From an uncultured Cocleimonas sp. (lineage in GTDB: Bacteria; Pseudomonadota; Gammaproteobacteria; Thiotrichales; Thiotrichaceae), in the NCBI RefSeq assembly GCF_947495625.1, contig NZ_CANLZW010000020.1, positions 1 to 64,000 on the forward strand: a stretch of 64,000 bases of DNA, given 5' to 3'. A program made the translations under genes and the position numbers. This document shows, piece after piece, positions 38,188 to 44,921 of this stretch; positions within the stretch are counted from its first letter, which is position 1, and every line of letters starts with the position of its first letter. A model generated the notes under the pieces. It did no database searches, was not told where the DNA came from, and saw only the letters and a list, made by a program, of their open reading frames with translations.

Positions 38188-38958
38188 ATGAGAACTCAAA
38201 TAATTTTAGCTACAGCATTAATTGCATTATCGGCGACGACAACTGCATCTGCAGATTGGTTTGATGGTTTTAATAACGGTACTGGAAACGGCAACGCTTA
38301 CGGTAACGCAGCTGGAAATACTTCAGGCAACGGCAAAATTGATGGACAAACAGCCGCAAAAGGAAATGGCTGGGGTACTGGCAAAGGCAATGCTGATGGC
38401 GAGATGGATTTTGCTATTAATTTTAAAGCAAAAGGAAAAACCGATGTAAATACCCAAGGTAATTTACAAGCAGAAGGCACAGGTAAGGGTAATGCAGATG
38501 GCCGTGGAAATGTAGACGGAACAACAGCTGCGAACACTTACGGAAACACTATGACTAATACAGGTTCTAATGGTGGTGCTTATAACATGCCGTGGAACAA
38601 CAACAGTGCGAATGGTAACGGTTTCACAATGCCATGGAATAACAATAATAATGGTTACAGAGGCAATAACTTCAACATGCCTTGGAATAACAACAACGGA
38701 TATAACGGAAATAATTTCAATATGCCGTGGAATAATAGCAACGGTAACGGTTTTACCATGCCTTGGAACAATAATAACGGCAATAGCTTTAACATGCCGT
38801 GGAACAACAATAATGGCAATGGTTTCAATATGCCATGGAACAATAACAACAGTAATGGATTCACGATGCCATGGAACAATAATAATTCTAATTATTACTA
38901 TCCTCCGCAGCCTCAGGGATACAAATTTGCTCCAATACCTACTGTTCCAGCTAATTAA
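38188..38958 (+). CDS. Secreted Asn/Gly/Trp-rich repeat protein
   Basis: 256 residues with signal peptide (to TASA). The first half is Gly/Asn/Lys-rich (KGNGWGTGKGNADGE). The second half has eight repeats of the form N/T-MPWNNNN-G-N-x-F, ending in YYYPPQPQGYKFAPIP. Composition (Asn, Gly, Trp, Tyr, Pro) and signal peptide suggest a structural protein of the kind enclosing sulfur globules, or a surface matrix protein; not provable here. AGGAAGGT lies before the ATG, and a terminator follows. It is compositionally related to the protein at 509. Confidence 0.82.
   Translation: MRTQIILATALIALSATTTASADWFDGFNNGTGNGNAYGNAAGNTSGNGKIDGQTAAKGNGWGTGKGNADGEMDFAINFKAKGKTDVNTQGNLQAEGTGKGNADGRGNVDGTTAANTYGNTMTNTGSNGGAYNMPWNNNSANGNGFTMPWNNNNNGYRGNNFNMPWNNNNGYNGNNFNMPWNNSNGNGFTMPWNNNNGNSFNMPWNNNNGNGFNMPWNNNNSNGFTMPWNNNNSNYYYPPQPQGYKFAPIPTVPAN
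38585..38900 (+). repeat. In-frame MPWNN-coding tandem repeats, 8 units of 36-48 bp
   Basis: Each unit codes ATGCCNTGGAAYAAYAAY. Unit lengths vary by whole codons; the last four are 36 bp each. Confidence 0.88.
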
Positions 38959-39002
38959 TCTTAACCAGAGATTTTATAATCAGTTTTATGGGGAGCATCC
39001 CA

Positions 39003-39032
39003 AAAAAATAGCCGCTAATGCGGCTATTTTTT
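39003..39032 (+). terminator. Intrinsic terminator, bidirectional form
   Basis: AAAAAATAGCCGC, TAAT, GCGGCTATTTTTTT; shared with the convergent gene at 39051. Confidence 0.94.
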
Positions 39033-39050
39033 TATTTGTTTTTAGATAAA

Positions 39051-39509
39051 CTACTCGGGACTATTTGGAGTAGCGCTTTTACTTTGTTCCGGTGCCTTTT
39101 GCATCGTGGCTTGGTGCACTGGGTTTTCTGATGCTGGTTCTTTTGGGGTTATCTTAAAGAATCTCGCTATGCGATAAGAGAGTTTTTTCTCTTTCTCCAT
39201 CTCCAATACTTTTTCGTAAGCAATCTCATTGACTGTTTTGTCTAATTCTCGATCATAGACTTTATTGAAGTGATCAAATTCGATATCGACCACTTTTTTG
39301 TGTCGATCACTGAAAAGGTTTTCTATTAGTGGAAGTTCGCGTTTACTTTGTGATGATATACCTTGTGGCTGTCCATTCTTATCCAGAAAGGTCATGCCAG
39401 TCACTCTTCGACAACCGCCATTTTCGTCAACCAAATGAAAAGTCATCTTACCTGTAGAATCAGAACACACTTCTTCTTCTATCTTTTCGATCATAAATGT
39501 TTTTAACAT
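39051..39509 (-). CDS. Hypothetical protein
   Basis: 152 residues, no family recognised. Single Cys at residue 15 and another in GGCRRVTGMTF. The N-terminal half looks beta-rich (KMTFHLVDENGGCRRVTGMTFLD), the middle helical with many charged residues (YEKVLEMEKEKKLSYRIARFF), the end Pro/Ser-rich. No signal peptide. ATG follows AGAGATATG with an AGAG at 39515-39518. It is convergent with the repeat protein gene. Confidence 0.65.
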   Translation of the reverse strand: MLKTFMIEKIEEEVCSDSTGKMTFHLVDENGGCRRVTGMTFLDKNGQPQGISSQSKRELPLIENLFSDRHKKVVDIEFDHFNKVYDRELDKTVNEIAYEKVLEMEKEKKLSYRIARFFKITPKEPASENPVHQATMQKAPEQSKSATPNSPE

Positions 39510-39680
39510 ATCTCTGCTCTAAATTTGCGCTACGAATTATTATTATTAGGCTTGTAACTTCGATTGTAGGTATTTACGGGTTAAATACAAATGTGACTGA
39601 CGAATGGTAATTCAAGATTTATATTAAATGAAAACATACGGGGATTTTAGAAAATGACTTATATAAGAAAAAGCCAGATA

Positions 39681-39720
39681 AAAAATGCTCTGAGAAGCAT
39701 GATGGCTTACTCAGAGCATG
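39681..39720 (-). terminator. Intrinsic terminator of the DUF533 gene
   Basis: On the minus strand ATGCTCTGAG, a 15-base interior with a further AAGC/GCTT pairing, CTCAGAGCAT, then TTTTTT. The rest of the 39510-39757 gap holds nothing recognised. Confidence 0.9.
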
Positions 39721-39757
39721 GTCGTACTTTGTAAAGATAAGAGTTACACGTCATTCA

Positions 39758-40444
39758 TTACGAATAAAGAGCAGGAGCGCCTAATTTTTCATGAATCTGG
39801 TTGCACGCCTGATTAGAGATATTCAAGCCTTTCGCTAACTCATCAAGGAATTTAGCTTCGTGATTAGAATCCAGGTCAATCGCTAACAGCGCCATGAAAT
39901 AAACTTGTTCTTCCATTCCGCGCGGTACACTCTGGATTAAACCTTGTGTATCTAAAGGAGATTCTAGTTCCTGACGAACGAATGCGATTTCTTCTGGCGT
40001 TGCGTCGCCAAGGTGCTCAGTGATTTTACGCTTTTCTTCATCATCCAACACGCCATCAGATTTAGCTGCGCTAATCATCGCTCGTAACATGACTTCAGCC
40101 TGGTTATCTTGTTCTGTACTTGCTTCTGGATCATTACCATTTAACGCGTTATTCAATAAATCTCCAAGACCACCGCCAGATTGTGAATTGTTGCTTCCAC
40201 CTAGAGAATCAAGAATTCCACCTAGACCTCCACCACTGCCAGAATTTCCTGCGAGACCACCTAATAAGCCACCAAGGCCGCCGCCTGTACTGCCAGAATT
40301 AGAGCTGTTACCGCCAGTAAGACTGCCAAGTAAACCACCTAAACCACCACCGCTGCTACTTCCGCTTCCGCCCATCATTTTGCCAACGCCTTTAGCAACG
40401 ATAACGCCCATAGCGACTTTTCCTAATGTACCCATTAAACTCAT
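39758..40444 (-). CDS. DUF533 / TerB-like protein with Gly-rich region
   Basis: 228 residues from MSLMGTL. It starts with a glycine-zipper-like hydrophobic stretch (GTLGKVAMGVIVAKGVGKMM), then ~90 residues of Gly/Ser/Asn/Leu repeats (GGGLGGLLG). The C-terminal ~110 residues match the TerB-like/DUF533 fold (MLRAMISAAKSDGVLDDEEKRKI). Related E. coli YebE is envelope-stress linked; function unknown. AAGGAGATG precedes the chosen start; an upstream in-frame ATG at 40495 lacks such a site. Confidence 0.86.
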   Translation of the reverse strand: MSLMGTLGKVAMGVIVAKGVGKMMGGSGSSSGGGLGGLLGSLTGGNSSNSGSTGGGLGGLLGGLAGNSGSGGGLGGILDSLGGSNNSQSGGGLGDLLNNALNGNDPEASTEQDNQAEVMLRAMISAAKSDGVLDDEEKRKITEHLGDATPEEIAFVRQELESPLDTQGLIQSVPRGMEEQVYFMALLAIDLDSNHEAKFLDELAKGLNISNQACNQIHEKLGAPALYS

Positions 40445-40557
40445 TTGATCATCTCCTTTATAATTATGAATAGTTGTTGTAAACACTACTTTCATTTAGA
40501 TAGTAGCAGCGAGACTCAAAATGGATTGATATTTTTTATTTTTTATTAGATTCAATA

Positions 40558-40585
40558 AAAAAAGCCCCCAAAGGTGGGGGGTGTC
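40558..40585 (+). repeat. Degenerate G6 repeat with internal hairpin
   Basis: AAAAAAGCCCCCAAAGGTGG followed by GGGGTGTC. CCCCCA and TGGGGG pair around AAGG. It lies between the divergent DUF533 and oxygenase genes. Confidence 0.6.
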
Positions 40586-40702
40586 TTTGATTTACATTGT
40601 TTACGAGATACGGCAGTAAGCGATAACAAATAGTCTTAACTGTATCTGTACTGTACTAGGATACAGCGGTAATATTCCGTATTGCTTAAAAAGAATCATT
40701 CA

Positions 40703-41428
40703 ATGAAACCCATAGACATTCAAAAAGATTTAAAGTCAGAAGGCTTTTGCTTGCTACAAGGCTTGAATATTACTAATTCTCAATGGAGTGATTGGTTAAA
40801 AAAACATGATATTGACCTAACTACCTTCCAACAAAGCTGGAATGACCTGCCAGAGGATAAATTTTTAAGTGATGGAGGACACTATCGTTTTCGACGTTAT
40901 TCGGTGTTTAACTGGTATGACAATGGCAAGTTAGAATTATTACCGCACGAGCCGCATTACCAAAGTACTTACCGGAATAATATGAATGGTGGTATCTACC
41001 GCGAATTCGAAGCGTTTAAGGATGCTACGGTAAAAAGCCCAGTCTTAGAAAAACTGATTCGATTAGTCACCAAAGAAATTAGTTTTAATAACGAAAAACA
41101 ATGGCGCGTCCAGGCGCATCAGTTTCGAATCGTAGCGAGCGCTGAGGAAGCGGGAAATCCTACTCCTGAAGGTATTCATCGTGATGGCGCTGACTTTATC
41201 CTGATTATGGTGCTCGAACGTCATAACATTACTGGTGGTGTGAATCACATTTACGATGATGATCAACGTTTAGTGTTTGGTAGTGTACTGACAGAAAAGG
41301 GTGATGCCGTACTAATTGATGACAGAATGGTATGGCATGGCGTGAGTGAAGTTTATCCTATTGATGAAAGCAAACCCGCATATCGAGATGTTCTGGTGCT
41401 GACATTTCATAATCAAGTGAAGAGCTGA
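40703..41428 (+). CDS. 2OG-Fe(II) oxygenase family protein
   Basis: 241 residues from MKPID. The facial triad is visible as HRDGAD (His-x-Asp) and a distal His in WHGVSEV; a following Arg in KPAYRDVLVL may bind 2-oxoglutarate. YRFRRYSVF and YRNNMNGGIYREFE match the PF10014-type group that includes free amino-acid hydroxylases (isoleucine dioxygenase). The substrate is not known. An in-frame TTG at 40682 is possible, but the ATG fits family N termini better. Confidence 0.85.
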   Translation: MKPIDIQKDLKSEGFCLLQGLNITNSQWSDWLKKHDIDLTTFQQSWNDLPEDKFLSDGGHYRFRRYSVFNWYDNGKLELLPHEPHYQSTYRNNMNGGIYREFEAFKDATVKSPVLEKLIRLVTKEISFNNEKQWRVQAHQFRIVASAEEAGNPTPEGIHRDGADFILIMVLERHNITGGVNHIYDDDQRLVFGSVLTEKGDAVLIDDRMVWHGVSEVYPIDESKPAYRDVLVLTFHNQVKS

Positions 41429-41626
41429 TCTGACGGTTCTTTATTCAATGGTTTTTTCATTGCATCGATTTAAATTCCTTAAAGTACATAAGTAAATAAA
41501 GAATAAATTAAAATAATACGGTAGACTGAAAATGCAAATCGTCATAGTCAGAGCTTGGGAGTGGCTATAATTTTTTTATAAGTTTAATGGCATATCCTAA
41601 CGATATGTATACAGGAGATTTCAACA

Positions 41627-42412
41627 ATGTTCGGACTATTTGACAAATTAAAAGATATGTTTTCAGGTGCCGCTGAAAAAACCATAGACGCAGCTTCCGA
41701 GGCTGCTAATTCAGCCATAGATACTGCTGCGGATGCTGCCAGTAGTGTCACTGATGTGGCAAAAGATGCCGTATCAAATGCAGTAGATACAGCCACTGAA
41801 GTCGCGTCAAGTGCAACAGATATAGCTAGCGATGCTGCTAGTGCTGCAACAGATGCGGCTAGTAATGTAACCAGTGCCGCGACAGATGCTGTATCGAACG
41901 TGACAGATACCGTTGGAGATTTGGCAAGTTCAGCAGTAGATGCAGCTACAGATGCAGCCAGTGGTGCTGTTGATGCAGCCACAAACGCGGCTTCAGGCGC
42001 AATGGATGCCGCAGGCGATGTGGCAAGTAGTGCAACAGATATTGCAGGTGATGCTATGAATAGTGCCACAGATGCAGTCACTGATGCTGTGAGTCATGTA
42101 ACGGATGCTGCTGGTGATGTCGCATCAAGTGTGACAGATACGGTGACAGAGTCCGTAAGTAATGCAAGCAATGCAGTAGGGGATATGGCCTCATCGGTTA
42201 CAGATTCTGTGACAGATGCAGGCAAAGCCGCCTTAGACTCAGCAGTAGAAGCGGCAAGTTCAGTTTCAGAAACGGCCGGTGATATAGCAGGAAGCGTTGC
42301 AGATGCAGGTAAGTCAGCGATGGATACAGCTACAGATATGGCAAAAAACGCGGTTGATGGCCTGACTGATACTGATTTAACAGATGCTGAGATAACCGAA
42401 AAAGACGCTTAA
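41627..42412 (+). CDS. LEA-like low-complexity amphipathic-helix protein
   Basis: 261 residues, over half Ala, Ser, Asp, Thr and Val. After MFGLFDKLKDMFSGAAEKT it is an almost unbroken series of 11-12-residue units such as ATDAASNVTSA and SATDIAGDAMN. There is no Pro, Cys or Trp. This is the pattern of late-embryogenesis-abundant or apolipoprotein-like helices that fold on membranes or on drying. No signal peptide. AGGAGA lies ~12 bases before the ATG. Function inferred only from composition. Transcribed singly; terminator at 42464. Confidence 0.82.
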   Translation: MFGLFDKLKDMFSGAAEKTIDAASEAANSAIDTAADAASSVTDVAKDAVSNAVDTATEVASSATDIASDAASAATDAASNVTSAATDAVSNVTDTVGDLASSAVDAATDAASGAVDAATNAASGAMDAAGDVASSATDIAGDAMNSATDAVTDAVSHVTDAAGDVASSVTDTVTESVSNASNAVGDMASSVTDSVTDAGKAALDSAVEAASSVSETAGDIAGSVADAGKSAMDTATDMAKNAVDGLTDTDLTDAEITEKDA

Positions 42413-42463
42413 TTATCATAAAAATGACTAGTAACTTTATGTTTTAATTTTAGTTACACAAAG

Positions 42464-42492
42464 AAGAGTAAATATTTTTTACTCTTTTTTTT
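42464..42492 (+). terminator. Intrinsic terminator
   Basis: AAGAGTAAA, TATTT, TTTACTCTT then a T-run. Confidence 0.85.
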
Positions 42493-42541
42493 GAATTTTT
42501 TTACTGTTTATGAATCTATATGATGAGATCTGGCGTATACA

Positions 42542-42603
42542 GGGGTAAGTTAGTTGGTCTACTTATCATTTTAATCTTTGATAAGGCGAACTTGGATTAC
42601 CCC
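42542..42603 (+). promoter_or_regulatory. Nested inverted repeats in the bufferin leader
   Basis: Outer arms GGGGTAA (42542-42548) and TTACCCC (42597-42603) enclose CTTATCA (42562-42568) and TGATAAG (42579-42585). They lie 74-135 bases before the bufferin ATG. Either an RNA structure in the leader or an operator; which one cannot be told. Confidence 0.45.
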
Positions 42604-42676
42604 GAATAATCTTTTGTTAGATTCAAATAACTTTAAATAATTATCAACAACAACTTATCACTAGAGGATCATTAAA

Positions 42677-42943
42677 ATGACACAAGTAAAGAAATTATCT
42701 GGCGTAGCATTAGCATCAGCGGCAGCAGCACTTATATTAGGTGGCGTTAACACAGCATCAGCTGCGTCTCATAGCAAAACTGCAGAAGTTAAATGTTCTG
42801 GAATTAACTCGTGTAAGGGAACTAGTGCATGTGCGACAGCAACTTCTGCATGTGCAGGTCAAAATAGCTGTAAAGCTCAGGGTTGGATAAAAGTATCTGC
42901 TGAAGAATGCACAGAAAAAGGCGGAACAGTTGTTGAAGGTTAA
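42677..42943 (+). CDS. Bufferin-type metallophore precursor (BufA2-like)
   Basis: 88 residues. Signal peptide MTQVKKLSGVALASAAAALILGG, cut near SAASHS. The mature part has regularly spaced cysteines: VKCSGINSCKGTSAC, TSACAGQNSCKAQGWIKVSAEEC. This matches BufA-type bufferins, periplasmic peptides whose Cys are turned into metal-binding thiooxazoles by the MNIO enzyme BufB with BufC. Neither partner gene is in the window. It has its own terminator (42970) and an AGAGGATCATTAAA ribosome site. Expected role: copper binding and tolerance. Confidence 0.85.
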   Translation: MTQVKKLSGVALASAAAALILGGVNTASAASHSKTAEVKCSGINSCKGTSACATATSACAGQNSCKAQGWIKVSAEECTEKGGTVVEG

Positions 42944-42969
42944 TTAGAGCCTAACAGCGTTAAAATTAA

Positions 42970-43005
42970 GAGCCCTGATAGGCGATATGCTTATCGGGGC
43001 TTTTT
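42970..43005 (+). terminator. Intrinsic terminator of the bufferin gene
   Basis: AGCCCTGATA, 15-base interior, TATCGGGGCT (one G-T pair), then TTTTT. Confidence 0.9.
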
Positions 43006-43046
43006 ATTGTCTGAAATTAACTAATAGTTAATCTCAATTCTCTAGT

Positions 43047-44225
43047 TTATTGACAAACAGAACCAATATTTTGCACAAGATACTTCATTGCTCTTTCTTG
43101 TTCAGAGTCCTGACTCGCGCCTTCTATGTGATATGAAGAGTAAAACACACAGCCTGAGTTGCTATTTTCTCTCCAGCCGACGGTGATAGGATGAATACCT
43201 GAATAAGTGCTACTAAGAGAAGTAATATCTCCTTCAACAAATGTTGTAACATCTGAGGCAACAGTATCAATCGCTGACCATACAGATAGGTCAAATTCAA
43301 CTTCCATAGTGCTTCCCACTACTGATTGTAAACCTGCAGTTGTTACATCTGCTTCTATGGTACCTGTTGATGTTGCATTTCCCGCAAAATTTACTTTTCC
43401 CGGGAAGGCACTTGATAACCAACTGCTAGAAAGGTCAGAGAAATACACATGACCGCCATCATCCACAAAATCTTGAACAACCGTGTTTACTCCAGAAACA
43501 TTGCCGTAATCAGCGGAGCAGTTAATAAAGAGTGAGTCGTAATTAAATAAATCATTGGACGAAAAGAAAGCGGATGCTTCTTCGGCTGAATTAATTTCAT
43601 CATCGAGTACAAGCAGCCCTTTGTTTTCACAATCTGCACTACCTCTAGCACTTTCTGGTGATCCAGTTGCGTAGTTAAATGGGTTTCCTGAGCCATCCGA
43701 TAAGGTACAGTCTTTTAATTGTGATAACAAAACCTGTACGCCATCAAAAGCGCCTGGTACGACAACCCATTTATTACTGTTGTCACTTTCTAGTGGCTGG
43801 CTACCCGCTTCTGTAACTGAGCCTGGTGAAACTGTCGTGTCTACGGTTGCGTCAACAAAACCAGGAAGACTAATGAGGAGGCTGACTGCTCCATTAACAC
43901 CTTCAGGGAGTAAACAAACATAGTCTCCCGCAACATCGGTTAAACAAACATCAGGGTCTTCTACGCCTCTAGCAGATGCACCGCTAGGTTTAGCACCATC
44001 ATCAAGTAAGGTGACTTCTGCATTTATTAATGGGGTGACACCATCACTGGCTAACGCTGTTCCACAAACCACCGCTTGTGTTGAATTGATTGTGTCGCAC
44101 TCAGAAAGTCCTGATACGTCCCTTGATTCAGGTTCGTCGTTGCTACTGCTGGAGCCTCCTCCTCCGCAAGCAGATAAACCGAGAGTTATTAAGCTAATTC
44201 CAAACAGTTGATTGATGCGTTTCAT
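43047..44225 (-). CDS. Cys-rich secreted lipoprotein with carboxypeptidase-regulatory-like domain
   Basis: 392 residues. Lipobox LSAC followed by GGGGSSSS, the same linker as in the lipoprotein at 12237. Residues ~45-135 look like a CarboxypepD_reg-type beta sandwich (VVCGTALASDGVTPLINAEVTLLD, AGDYVCLLPEG). Residues ~150-390 resemble a glutamine-amidotransferase-like alpha/beta fold (VVVPGAFDGVQVLL, VVQDFVDDGGHVYFSDLSS). There are ten or so cysteines, probably disulfides. No catalytic triad identified. Function unknown; surface or periplasmic. Confidence 0.78.
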   Translation of the reverse strand: MKRINQLFGISLITLGLSACGGGGSSSSNDEPESRDVSGLSECDTINSTQAVVCGTALASDGVTPLINAEVTLLDDGAKPSGASARGVEDPDVCLTDVAGDYVCLLPEGVNGAVSLLISLPGFVDATVDTTVSPGSVTEAGSQPLESDNSNKWVVVPGAFDGVQVLLSQLKDCTLSDGSGNPFNYATGSPESARGSADCENKGLLVLDDEINSAEEASAFFSSNDLFNYDSLFINCSADYGNVSGVNTVVQDFVDDGGHVYFSDLSSSWLSSAFPGKVNFAGNATSTGTIEADVTTAGLQSVVGSTMEVEFDLSVWSAIDTVASDVTTFVEGDITSLSSTYSGIHPITVGWRENSNSGCVFYSSYHIEGASQDSEQERAMKYLVQNIGSVCQ

Positions 44226-44315
44226 TTAAACTCCTTTTATATAAATGATTGTGATCTAAGTCATAGTACATTATTAATAAGTCTGAATATAAAAAATAAT
44301 TTAATAATGAAAGGT

Positions 44316-44741
44316 TTAGCGATTAGTAAGGAAATAATCTATTCCCGCTTGTGCAACTTCCATGTCTTGTTGAGGCGTTCCTGAACTCGCACCGATGCCG
44401 CCTACAAACTCTTCATCAATTACAACAGGTATTCCACCTCCAACTGAGCTTATACGACCGCCACATTCTGTATGAATACCAAAAGCAAGACTTCCCGGGA
44501 CATTTGCAGCATTGTATTCATGGGTTGCTTTGCGTGCGGCTCCGGCAGTGAAAGCTTTATCCTGAGCGATACTAATACTGTGTGTTTTACCGCCATTCAT
44601 ACGTTCGAACGAAATTAGATTTCCTGATTCATCGGTGACCGCAATACACATAGGAATACCTATTTCATTGGCTTTGTCACGTGCGCCTTTGATGAGCAGG
44701 TTAGCATCATCAATATCAAGCCTTGTAATTGTTAGCATCAT
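44316..44741 (-). CDS. GlcG/HbpS family protein
   Basis: 141 residues from the first Met of MMLTIT. DDANLLIKGARDKANEIGIPMCIAVTDESGNLISFERM and GGGIPVVIDEEFVGGIGASSGT are the GlcG/HbpS (heme-binding-like) signature. Members bind heme or small acids; the role here is unknown. AAGGAGAATC precedes the tandem ATGATG; a start at 44738 is equally possible. Confidence 0.9.
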   Translation of the reverse strand: MMLTITRLDIDDANLLIKGARDKANEIGIPMCIAVTDESGNLISFERMNGGKTHSISIAQDKAFTAGAARKATHEYNAANVPGSLAFGIHTECGGRISSVGGGIPVVIDEEFVGGIGASSGTPQQDMEVAQAGIDYFLTNR

Positions 44742-44834
44742 GATTCTCCTTGAGAGTTCCAGCAAAATTGATTTGTTTTTTATAGAATGTATTAACTACT
44801 GTTCTATATCTATTGTAGTAAGTGTTTGTAAACA

Positions 44835-44889
44835 CACCCCCCTACTTTTAGGCACTTTTTAATAAAAAGTGCCTAAAAGTAGGGGGGTG
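44835..44889. repeat. Inverted pair of G6 repeats, perfect 27-bp arms
   Basis: A minus copy (44835-44861) and a plus copy (44863-44889) are exact inverses with one central base. A/T ends face inward and C/G runs outward, the opposite geometry to 36062-36128. It lies between plsB and the GlcG gene. Confidence 0.96.
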
Positions 44890-44921
44890 ACTTAATCTTA
44901 TTAAATTATCTTTAAATAGTA

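Noticed and set aside
42523-42609. 28-codon frame (MRSGVYRGK...) upstream of the bufferin gene
   Set aside because: No ribosome-binding site and it coincides with the inverted-repeat structure; more likely leader sequence.
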